From contig MEKM01000003.1 in NCBI GenBank assembly GCA_001766965.1, positions 1-5,736 on the forward strand: DNA of 5,736 bases, written 5' to 3'. A program made the position numbers and the translations under genes. Below the pieces are notes generated by a model that did not search any database, was not told the DNA's origin, and saw only the letters and a list, made by a program, of their open reading frames with translations. How positions within the stretch are numbered: the first letter of the stretch is position 1; every line of letters starts with the position of its first letter. Source of the DNA: Acidobacteria bacterium RIFCSPHIGHO2_01_FULL_67_28 (GTDB taxonomy: Bacteria > Acidobacteriota > Terriglobia > Acidiferrales > 2-02-FULL-67-57). Below, piece by piece: positions 1-5,628 of this stretch.

Positions 1-414
1 TTCGGCTACGAGTTCATGGAGCGCCCGGACGGCTACGCGGGACTCGCCGCGACCTACGGGCTGCGCTTCGCCGCGCCGCCGCGCATCATGGATCTGGGGC
101 TGCTCTACCGCGCCCTCAAGGAAAAGCAGGTGGACCTGGTGGCGGGGAACTCGACCGACGGCTTGATTGCCGCGCTCGACCTCGCCGTGCTCGAAGACGA
201 CCGGCGCTACTTTCCGCCCTACGAGGCCGTGCCCATCGTCCGCCGCGAAACGCTGGCGCGCCATCCGGCAGTGCGCGCCGCGCTCGCCGAGTTCGCCGGG
301 CGCATCACCGCGGAAGAAATGCGTCGCCTCAACTACGCCGTGGACGCCGACCACCGCGACGTCGCCGACGTCGTGCGGGAGTTTCTCCTTGCCAAAGGCC
401 TGGCGTCGCGCTAG
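1..414 (+). CDS. Osmoprotectant-type ABC transporter substrate-binding domain, 3' part only
   Basis: This is the C-terminal 137 residues of a protein whose reading frame is open at the first base of the window, so the true start lies upstream and the Met at base 16 is internal. The pattern matches the OpuAC-type periplasmic/extracytoplasmic binding domain of quaternary-amine importers (OpuBC, OpuCC, OsmF/YehZ). Matching segments are FMERPDGYAGLAATYGL near the visible N-terminus, DLVAGNSTDGLIAALDL in the middle, then LEDDRRYFPPYEAVPIVRR, and a C-terminal helix ending in VREFLLAKGL. In this family the domain captures compatible solutes such as glycine betaine, choline or carnitine and hands them to a membrane permease. 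In some bacteria it is fused to the C-terminus of the permease; that cannot be decided here because the upstream part is missing. The substrate is not certain: related domains also bind other solutes, including ergothioneine. The gene converges on smc and its stop overlaps the smc stop. Confidence 0.85.
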   Translation, partial: FGYEFMERPDGYAGLAATYGLRFAAPPRIMDLGLLYRALKEKQVDLVAGNSTDGLIAALDLAVLEDDRRYFPPYEAVPIVRRETLARHPAVRAALAEFAGRITAEEMRRLNYAVDADHRDVADVVREFLLAKGLASR

Positions 415-3400
415 GCGGCGGGGGTGTCGGCGGCTTCGTCGAAGCGGACCGAGACGATCTGGCTGACGGCCGACTGCATGGTGACGCCGTAGAGCACGGG
501 CGCCACTTCCATGGTCTTCTTGTTGTGGGTGATGAGGATGAACTGCGTCTGCGGGGCCATCTCCTCGACAAGGCGGGTGAAGCGGCCGACGTTCGAGTCG
601 TCGAGCGGGGCGTCGACTTCGTCGAGGATGCAGAAGGGCGAGGGCTGGTAGCGGAAGATGGCGATGAGCAGCGCCAGCGCCGTCAGCGCCTTCTCGCCGC
701 CCGAGAGCAGTAGCACGTTCTGGAGGCGCTTGCCCGGCGGCTGGCAGATGAGGTCGATGCCGATCTCGGTCGAGTCCTCGATTTCGCTCAGCCGCAGCGT
801 AGCGGTGCCGCCGCCGAAGAGCGTCTTGAAGGTCTCGGCGAAGTTCTGGTTGATGGCGGCGAAGGCCTGCTCGAACTGGGCGCGGCAGACGGTGTCGATC
901 TCTTCAATGGTCTTGGTGGTGTCGGCGATGGAGGCGAGCAGGTCTTCGCGCTGCTTGGTCAAAAACTCGTAGCGCTGCTCGCACTCTTGGAACTCTTCGA
1001 GCGCCATCATGTTGACGGGGCCGATGGAGTCGAGCCGCTCCTTGATTTCGCGGTAGCGGGCTTCGGCCTGCGGGAAGGCTTCGGCGTCGAGCCGCTCGGT
1101 CACCTGCGCGAGTAGTTGCTCCGTCGTCAACCCGAACTCGCTCTGGAGCGCCAGCTCGGCGTGCTGCCGGTCGGCCTGCTGGCGAGCCTGCTCGACTTCA
1201 AGCTGGTGGCGTTGCTCGCGCACCGCGTCGAGCCCGGCGCGGCGCTCCCGCAGCCCGGCTTCGCCTTCGATCAGACGCTGGCGCAGCGCGGCGCGCTCGG
1301 CGTCGAGCTCGCGGCAACGGCTCTCCTGCTCGATCTTCCCCTGCTGGCGCCGCGCGACTTCCTGCTCGGCGGCGACGAGCTCTTCCGCCAGCCGCGCCTG
1401 GGCGGCGCGCAGGCCGGCTGCTTCGGCGTCGAGCTGCTGGCGGGCGCGGGCCTCGCGGGCGGTGAGCTCGTCGAGCCGCGACTGCTCCTGCTGGGCGAGC
1501 GCCAGGGCGTCGCGCTGCTGCTCGAGCTGGAGGACGGCTTTTTCGTGGGCAAGCAGCGACGCCCGGGCGGCCTCGAGGGTCTGGAGCAAGCGCCGGCGGC
1601 GGCTTTCGAGCTCGGCGCCGGCGGTTTCCGCGGAGCGGGCGGCGGGCTCGATGGCGCTGCGCTCGCGCACCGCGCGCTCGAGCTCGCGCCGCAGCGAGTG
1701 CGAGCCGTGGCCGTTGCGCGTGCCGCCGGAGACGAGCCGCCCGTGGTAGCAAGTGCCGTCGGTCGAGAGGAAAAAGTAGCTCGGATGCTCGCGGGCCAGC
1801 TCTTCGGCGGCGCGCGTGCTTTCGACCAGGTAGGTGCGGCCGAGCTTGGGCAGGACGCGCTTGGCCTCGCTGCCGAGCGCCCCGTTCAGGCGGACGAAGT
1901 CGGCCACGCGGCCGAGGACGCCTTGGCCCTGCGGCGCCCGCTCGAGCTCCTCGACGAGCTTGGGCGGGAAGCGTCCGAAGGAGTCCACCAGGAAGGTGGC
2001 GCGGCCGGCGGTCTGCTCGCGCAGCAGCGACACCCCGGTGCGGGCAGCGTCGTAGGTCTCGACCACCACGTACTCCATCTCGTCGTGGAGGTAGTCCTCG
2101 AGCAGCGGCGCAAACTTTTCGTCGAACTCGGCGAAGTCAGCCACCACGCCCACGGCGCGGAACTCGACGCCGCTCGACACCGTCCCCTGGCCGACCAGGA
2201 GCTTCTGCACCGGCTCGGCGAACACGGCGCGGTGGGCCACCAGGTCTGCGAGCGCCTTCTCTTGCGCCACGGTGGAGGCCAGCGTGCGGCGCAGCTCTTC
2301 GACTGGCTGCCGGTGAGCTTCGACTTCCTGTTCGCAGCGTTTCAGAGATTTCTCGGCGGCGGCGGCGATCTCTTGGGCGGCGTCGCGCCGGGCGCGGGCG
2401 CACGCGACCGCGTCCGGGAAATCGAGCGCGGGCTGCGCCAGGGGAACGGAGAGCTCCTGCTGCAGGCGGCGGGTTTCGGCGGCGAGCGCTTCGAGCTCCC
2501 GGGCGGCGGCGGCGAGCTCGGCTTCGAGCCGCGCCACGCTTTCGCGGTTCTCATCGGCGCCGCTTGTGCCGTTCGAAGCTTCGGCGGCGAGCGCTTGGCG
2601 CTGCGCGGCGAGGCTCTCCAGGCGCGCGGCCGCTTCCTGCTGCTGGCGGCGGGTGTCGGCCACGCGCGCGTACGCTCGCTCGAGCTCGACCAGCACCAGC
2701 CCGGCGCGGTTCTGTTCCTGGCGCAGCGCGGCCTCGAGCTCATCCTGGCGGGCCTGGCCGGTCGTCTGTTCGCGCTCGGCGGCCCCGAGCGTCGCCGCGG
2801 CCTCGTTGAGCGCGGCGGCGTTGGCGGCGAGCTTCTGACCGAGTTCGGCGGCGGCGGCCTGGAGCTGCTCGAGCTGGGTGGCGAGTAAGCGGCGGCGCAG
2901 CTCCGTGCCTTCGGCCTTCAATTCCTGGTAGCGGCGGGCGCGGCTGGCCTGGCGCTTGAGGGAGTTCAACTGCTTCGAGATTTCTTCCAGGATGTCGTTC
3001 ACCCGCAACAGGTTCTGCTGGGCGGACTGGAGCTTGGCCTCGGCCAGACGGCGCTTGTTCTTGTACTTGCTCACCCCGGCGGCCTCTTCCAGGATGGCGC
3101 GGCGGTCGCCGGGACGGGAGGAGAGAATCTGCCCGACGCGCCCCTGCTCGATGATGGCGTAGGACTCGGGCCCGAGGCCCGTGCCCATGAAGAGTTCCTG
3201 GATGTCGCGCAGGCGGCAGAGCTCGCCGTTGAGGTAGTACTCGCTGGTGGCGTCGCGGTAGAGCCGCCGCGTGACCACCACTTCGCCCGGATGGAGGCGG
3301 AGGTTCAGCCGGTTCTTTTTTTTCTTCTCGCCGGCTTCTCCGGCTGGAGAGGCTTCCGAGGCCGCTGTTTCTTGTCCTTGTGGCACCGGCGCTTGCCCCG

Positions 3401-3707
3401 AGTCCAGCCGAGGGGTCTCGCCGGTGGCTTTTTCCGCCTCGGGGTCCACCAGCGTCAGGGTGACCTCGGCGAGGTTGGTCGGCGGCCGGGTGGCGGTGCC
3501 GTTGAAGATGCAGTCGGCCATGCGGCTGCTGCGCAGGGTCTTGGCGCTCTGTTCGCCCAGCACCCAGAGGATGGAGTCGGAGATGTTGGATTTCCCGCAG
3601 CCGTTCGGGCCCACCACGGCGGCGATACCACTGCCGTTGAAGACAATGCGGGTGCGGTCGGCGAACGACTTGAAGCCGAACATCTCGACTTTGCGCAGTC
3701 GCAGCAA
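411..3707 (-). CDS. smc: Chromosome segregation protein Smc (condensin ATPase)
   Basis: Smc is the ATPase of the bacterial Smc-ScpAB condensin, which dimerises at its hinge, is bridged at its heads by ScpA, and extrudes DNA loops to organise and separate replicated chromosomes. The 1098-residue product shows the full architecture. The N-terminal head has GFKSFADRT (11-19), Walker A GPNGCGKS (33-40) and GEQ (51-53). A coiled-coil arm runs from about 217 to 490. The hinge spans about 495-665 and includes GRATFLV (568-574). The return coil runs from about 670 to 895. The C-terminal head has signature LSGGEKAL (1001-1008), Walker B FCILDEVD (1025-1032) and the H-loop His1061. No key residue is missing. 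Start choice: the TTG at 3705-3707 gives the family-typical N-terminus (LRLRKVEMFGFKSF) and follows an AGGAGG with 5-nt spacing; an in-frame ATG at 3806 would add 33 atypical residues. Oddities are a roughly 45-residue low-complexity insert (about 89-133) and arms shorter than usual. scpA and scpB are not in the window. Confidence 0.97.
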   Translation of the reverse strand: MLRLRKVEMFGFKSFADRTRIVFNGSGIAAVVGPNGCGKSNISDSILWVLGEQSAKTLRSSRMADCIFNGTATRPPTNLAEVTLTLVDPEAEKATGETPRLDSGQAPVPQGQETAASEASPAGEAGEKKKKNRLNLRLHPGEVVVTRRLYRDATSEYYLNGELCRLRDIQELFMGTGLGPESYAIIEQGRVGQILSSRPGDRRAILEEAAGVSKYKNKRRLAEAKLQSAQQNLLRVNDILEEISKQLNSLKRQASRARRYQELKAEGTELRRRLLATQLEQLQAAAAELGQKLAANAAALNEAAATLGAAEREQTTGQARQDELEAALRQEQNRAGLVLVELERAYARVADTRRQQQEAAARLESLAAQRQALAAEASNGTSGADENRESVARLEAELAAAARELEALAAETRRLQQELSVPLAQPALDFPDAVACARARRDAAQEIAAAAEKSLKRCEQEVEAHRQPVEELRRTLASTVAQEKALADLVAHRAVFAEPVQKLLVGQGTVSSGVEFRAVGVVADFAEFDEKFAPLLEDYLHDEMEYVVVETYDAARTGVSLLREQTAGRATFLVDSFGRFPPKLVEELERAPQGQGVLGRVADFVRLNGALGSEAKRVLPKLGRTYLVESTRAAEELAREHPSYFFLSTDGTCYHGRLVSGGTRNGHGSHSLRRELERAVRERSAIEPAARSAETAGAELESRRRRLLQTLEAARASLLAHEKAVLQLEQQRDALALAQQEQSRLDELTAREARARQQLDAEAAGLRAAQARLAEELVAAEQEVARRQQGKIEQESRCRELDAERAALRQRLIEGEAGLRERRAGLDAVREQRHQLEVEQARQQADRQHAELALQSEFGLTTEQLLAQVTERLDAEAFPQAEARYREIKERLDSIGPVNMMALEEFQECEQRYEFLTKQREDLLASIADTTKTIEEIDTVCRAQFEQAFAAINQNFAETFKTLFGGGTATLRLSEIEDSTEIGIDLICQPPGKRLQNVLLLSGGEKALTALALLIAIFRYQPSPFCILDEVDAPLDDSNVGRFTRLVEEMAPQTQFILITHNKKTMEVAPVLYGVTMQSAVSQIVSVRFDEAADTPAA
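3309..3446 (-). other. Low-complexity insert in the Smc N-terminal head
   Basis: This segment encodes about residues 88-133 of Smc. It lies between the strand ending EVTLTLVD and the strand LNLRLHPGEVVVTRRLY, which are usually separated by only a few residues in Smc proteins. The insert is rich in Ala, Gly, Glu, Pro and Gln and ends in four lysines, so it is probably a disordered surface loop on the ATPase head. The lysines are encoded by a run of eight A (T8 on the plus strand, 3316-3323), which is unusual in such a GC-rich gene. Its function is unknown. Confidence 0.8.
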
Positions 3708-3712
3708 GCGCG

Positions 3713-3718
3713 CCTCCT
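3713..3718 (-). promoter_or_regulatory. Shine-Dalgarno sequence that fixes the smc TTG start
   Basis: On the minus strand the sequence reads AGAGGAGGCGCGC immediately before TTG. The perfect AGGAGG core sits 5 nt from the TTG codon at 3705-3707. The next in-frame ATG downstream falls inside the conserved first strand (VEMFGFKSF), and the one upstream at 3806 would add 33 residues the family lacks. This makes TTG the best start. Confidence 0.85.
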
Positions 3719-3722
3719 CTAC

Positions 3723-3748
3723 ACCGACCTGCCTGTGGGCAGGCCGGT
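3723..3748 (-). promoter_or_regulatory. Hairpin in the smc mRNA leader next to the ribosome-binding site
   Basis: This is an inverted repeat with inner arms CCTGCC (3728-3733) and GGCAGG (3738-3743) around a 4-nt loop, and outer arms ACCG (3723-3726) and CGGT (3745-3748) separated by one mismatch. In the smc transcript it forms a 10-bp stem that ends 4 nt before the Shine-Dalgarno sequence. It could modulate ribosome access or mRNA stability, or be a remnant of a dispersed palindromic repeat. The pairing is seen directly; any role is inferred. Confidence 0.5.
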
Positions 3749-3845
3749 CACAAATTGGTCGAGAACCGGGAGAAATATCCCGAAGAACGTTCGGCGGGTC
3801 TGGCAAGTTGTCGTCGCCGCCCGAGGCGCTGGGATGCGGACCCCC

Positions 3846-3874
3846 AACCTAGCACGGCGGCCGCCGGGGGTCAA
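3846..3874 (-). promoter_or_regulatory. Probable sigma-70-type promoter of smc
   Basis: On the minus strand a -35 TTGACC (3869-3874, five of six matches to TTGACA) is separated by 17 bp from TAGGTT (3846-3851). The -10 is weak alone (three of six) but is preceded by TGC, giving an extended -10. An A/T-rich stretch just upstream (3875-3888) stands out from the GC-rich surroundings and could act as an UP element. Transcription would start near 3839, leaving a leader of about 130 nt before smc. A 12-bp perfect palindrome, CGGCGGCCGCCG (3855-3866), lies inside the spacer. Confidence 0.55.
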
Positions 3875-3965
3875 GAAAAAACTTTCTTCGTCCCGCCCGG
3901 CGGCCCCCCAGGGGTTGGTGGAGGGGCCGCAGCCGGTCCGGGCGGCCTCCGGAAATAGCCCGCAA

Positions 3966-3992
3966 ATGCGTGACAACGCGTTATCCACGCAT
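3966..3992. repeat. 7-bp inverted repeat containing a DnaA-box-like 9-mer
   Basis: ATGCGTG (3966-3972) and CACGCAT (3986-3992) are exact reverse complements separated by 13 bases, and the spacer contains the palindrome AACGCGTT (3975-3982). Within it, TTATCCACG (3981-3989) differs from the DnaA box TTATCCACA only at the last base. The arrangement could be an operator for a dimeric regulator or a weak DnaA site. A single box does not make an origin. Function is inferred only. Confidence 0.35.
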
Positions 3993-4043
3993 ATCTCCCT
4001 CGCCCCGCCCCTACCACACCCCCCTTAGCCCCCGGTCAGGCAA

Positions 4044-4099
4044 TGTAGGGGCGGGCTTGACGCCCGCCCGCGGGGAGGGGGGGGAACCCCTCCCCTACA
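4044..4099. repeat. Inverted pair of REP-like hairpin units (REPIN/BIME-like)
   Basis: Two units face each other. The left unit on the plus strand is TGTAG (4044-4048), then a perfect 8-bp stem GGGCGGGC (4049-4056) and GCCCGCCC (4062-4069) around the loop TTGAC. The right unit, read on the minus strand, also begins TGTAG (plus-strand CTACA, 4095-4099) and is followed by a stem, GGGGAGGGG (4072-4080) against CCCCTCCCC (4087-4095), with a 6-nt loop. The outer ends TGTAGGGG and CCCCTACA are exact complements, so the whole 56 bases can also fold as one larger cruciform. A GTAG head before a GC-rich palindrome is the hallmark of REP elements mobilised by RAYT (TnpA-REP) transposases. No transposase gene is in the window, so this would be a non-autonomous copy. 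Confidence 0.65.
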
Positions 4100-4110
4100 T
4101 GTCCCCTGTT

Positions 4111-4133
4111 TGTAGCGGCGGCTTTACGCCGCC
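4111..4133 (+). repeat. Third REP-like hairpin unit, direct orientation
   Basis: TGTAG (4111-4115) is followed by C and a perfect 6-bp stem GGCGGC (4117-4122) and GCCGCC (4128-4133) around the loop TTTAC. It matches the unit at 4044-4069 in head, position of the stem and loop pattern (TTNAC), but its stem is 2 bp shorter and has a different sequence while remaining self-complementary. It lies 11 bases after the inverted pair and overlaps the likely cysS -35 element. Confidence 0.6.
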
Positions 4134-4151
4134 ATCCGGGCTGGCTAGAAT
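4123..4151 (+). promoter_or_regulatory. Probable sigma-70-type promoter of cysS
   Basis: TAGAAT (4146-4151) matches five of six bases of the -10 consensus, and TTTACG (4123-4128, four of six) lies exactly 17 bp upstream. Transcription would begin near 4158, giving a leader of about 28 nt. The -35 hexamer coincides with the loop and first 3' stem base of the third REP-like unit. No better promoter was seen between 4000 and 4185. Confidence 0.5.
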
Positions 4152-4172
4152 GCGGAGTTTGGATTGAGCGAT

Positions 4173-4178
4173 GGGAAG
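4173..4178 (+). promoter_or_regulatory. Weak Shine-Dalgarno sequence of cysS
   Basis: GGGAAG lies 7 nt before the ATG at 4186. It is a poor match to AGGAGG, in contrast to the perfect site of smc. An ATG at 4171 is followed in its own frame by a stop after four codons (TAG, 4183-4185), which directly abuts the cysS start, so 4186 is preferred. Confidence 0.45.
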
Positions 4179-4185
4179 CAACTAG

Positions 4186-5628
4186 ATGCTGCGGTTCTAC
4201 AACACGCTGACGGGGCGAGTGGGGGAGTTCCAGCCGCTCGAGCCCGGGAAAGTCCGGCTCTACACCTGCGGGCCGACCGTCTACGACTACGCCCACATCG
4301 GTAACTTCCGCACCTTCGTCTTCCAGGACATCCTGCGGCGGTGGCTGCGGGCACGCGGCTTCGAGGTCTTCCAGGTGATGAACATCACCGACGTCGACGA
4401 CCGCACCATCGAGAACGCGCTGGCCGCCGGCGTCAGCCTCGGCGAGTACACCGAAAAATACACGCAGAGTTTCTTGCAGGACATGGAGCTCTTGAGCTTG
4501 GAGCAGCCGGAAAAAATGGTGCGCGCCACCGAGCACATCCGGGACATGGTCGAGCTCATCGAGCGTCTGGAAGCCAAAGGCTACGCCTACCGGTCCGACG
4601 GGTCCGTCTATTTCTCCATCCGCAAGTTCGCCTCGTACGGGCGCCTGTCGAAGATCGACCTGGCTGGCATCCAGGCCGGTGCCCGCGTGGACGTCCAGGA
4701 GTACGACAAGAGCGACCCGCGCGACTTCGCGCTCTGGAAGGCCGCCAAGCCCGGCGAGCCCTTCTGGGAAACGCCCTTCGGGAAAGGCCGCCCCGGCTGG
4801 CACATCGAGTGCTCCGCCATGGCGATGAAGTACCTGGGCGAGAGCTTCGACATCCACACCGGCGGGGTGGACCTGATGTTCCCCCACCACGAGAATGAAA
4901 TCGCCCAGAGCGAGGCCGCCACCGGGAAGCCCTTCGTGCGCACCTGGCTGCACGCCGAGCACCTGCTCGTCGAGGGCGAGCGCATGGCGAAGTCCAAGGG
5001 GAACTACTACACCCTGCGCGACCTGCTCGCCAAAGGCTACAAGCCCTCGGCCATCCGGTATCTGCTGGCCTCGGTGCCCCGCCGCAAGCAGCTCAACTTC
5101 ACCTTGGACGGCCTGCACCAGGCCGCGCAGTCGGTCGAGCGCCTGCGCAACTTCCGTTTGCGGCTGCGCACGGAGAAGTTCCCGGCGGGTGACTCCGCGG
5201 CGCTGGCACAGCGGATCGAACAGGCCGGCGCCGCCTTCGACGCCGCGCTCGACGACGACCTGAACACCGCCGAGGCCCTCGCCGCCGTCTTCGATTTGGT
5301 TCGCGACTTGAACACCGCGATGGACCGCGGCGAGTTCCCCCAGGGCAACTCTGCCGCTACCGATGCGCTGCTCGCCCGCTACGACCGCATCTTCGCCGTG
5401 CTCACCGACGTTGTCATCCCGGAACCGGTCGTGGGAAAGCTATCCGTGGGACAGCCGACCGTAATCGTAAGCCTGAGCGATGAGGAAGTGGAGAAGCTGC
5501 TGGCCGAGCGGCGGGCGGCGCGCGCCCGGCGCGACTTCGCCCGCGCCGATGAGATTCGCCAGGAGCTGGCCGGGCGTGGTATTATCGTCGAGGACACCAA
5601 GGATGGTGTCCGCTGGAAGCGCCTATGA
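4186..5628 (+). CDS. cysS: Cysteinyl-tRNA synthetase
   Basis: CysRS is a cytoplasmic class I aminoacyl-tRNA synthetase that charges tRNA-Cys with cysteine using ATP; it is essential for translation. The 480-residue product is full length (E. coli CysRS is 461). The N-terminus, LRFYNTLTGRVGEF then KVRLYTCGPTVYDYAHIGN, fixes the start. The ATP-site HIGH motif is HIGN (37-40). The zinc site that selects cysteine is complete: Cys28, Cys209 (in GWHIECSAM), His234 and Glu238 (in FPHHENE). The KMSKS loop reads RMAKS (266-270), keeping the second Lys269. A DALR-type helical domain follows from about 305 to 410, then a C-terminal anticodon-binding bundle rich in Arg/Ala ending in TKDGVRWKRL. The gene appears to be a single transcription unit here, divergent from smc, with its own promoter in the REP-containing intergenic region. 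No truncation or frameshift is seen. Confidence 0.98.
   Translation: MLRFYNTLTGRVGEFQPLEPGKVRLYTCGPTVYDYAHIGNFRTFVFQDILRRWLRARGFEVFQVMNITDVDDRTIENALAAGVSLGEYTEKYTQSFLQDMELLSLEQPEKMVRATEHIRDMVELIERLEAKGYAYRSDGSVYFSIRKFASYGRLSKIDLAGIQAGARVDVQEYDKSDPRDFALWKAAKPGEPFWETPFGKGRPGWHIECSAMAMKYLGESFDIHTGGVDLMFPHHENEIAQSEAATGKPFVRTWLHAEHLLVEGERMAKSKGNYYTLRDLLAKGYKPSAIRYLLASVPRRKQLNFTLDGLHQAAQSVERLRNFRLRLRTEKFPAGDSAALAQRIEQAGAAFDAALDDDLNTAEALAAVFDLVRDLNTAMDRGEFPQGNSAATDALLARYDRIFAVLTDVVIPEPVVGKLSVGQPTVIVSLSDEEVEKLLAERRAARARRDFARADEIRQELAGRGIIVEDTKDGVRWKRL

Larger units (their letters stand above)
3708..4185. other. Divergent intergenic region between smc and cysS
   Basis: This 478-base region has no credible protein gene: open frames crossing it are continuations of antisense frames and look like no known family. 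It holds the smc leader and promoter on the minus strand (3708-3874) and a GC-rich stretch with an 8-bp inverted repeat, GCGGCCCC at 3900-3907 against GGGGCCGC at 3923-3930. It also holds an inverted repeat at 3966-3992, a pyrimidine-rich stretch (about 3995-4033), three REP-like hairpins (4044-4133) and the cysS promoter. No tRNA or obvious riboswitch was recognised. Confidence 0.8.

Noticed and set aside
1140..2880. Recurrent GAGCTCGA-like micro-repeats
   Set aside because: They are the codons for Glu-Leu-Glu runs in the Smc coiled coil under high GC bias, not DNA repeats with a function.
1116..2888. Long plus-strand open frame (590 codons) antisense to smc
   Set aside because: It lies entirely opposite the Smc coiled-coil and hinge. 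Its Leu/Gly/Ala/Glu-rich product is what results from reading GC-rich coiled-coil codons backwards, and it has no recognisable domain.
3705..3806. Upstream ATG at 3806 as the smc start
   Set aside because: The extra 33 residues do not belong to the Smc family, and a perfect ribosome site marks the TTG at 3705-3707.
3900..3930. 8-bp inverted repeat GCGGCCCC/GGGGCCGC as a terminator or operator
   Set aside because: It lies upstream of both divergent genes, has a 15-nt loop and no T-tract, and such pairs arise readily in DNA this GC-rich.
3291..4028. Plus-strand open frame (245 codons) spanning the smc start and the intergenic region
   Set aside because: It overlaps the smc head, promoter and leader in antisense, and its composition is that of GC-rich noise with no motif.
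4057..4085. TTGACG in the first REP-like loop as a -35 element
   Set aside because: At 16-18 bp downstream there is only a run of G, so no -10 exists.
4036..5118. Minus-strand open frame (360 codons) antisense to cysS
   Set aside because: The opposite strand encodes an intact CysRS with all motifs; this frame has no family resemblance and also runs through the REP-like repeats.
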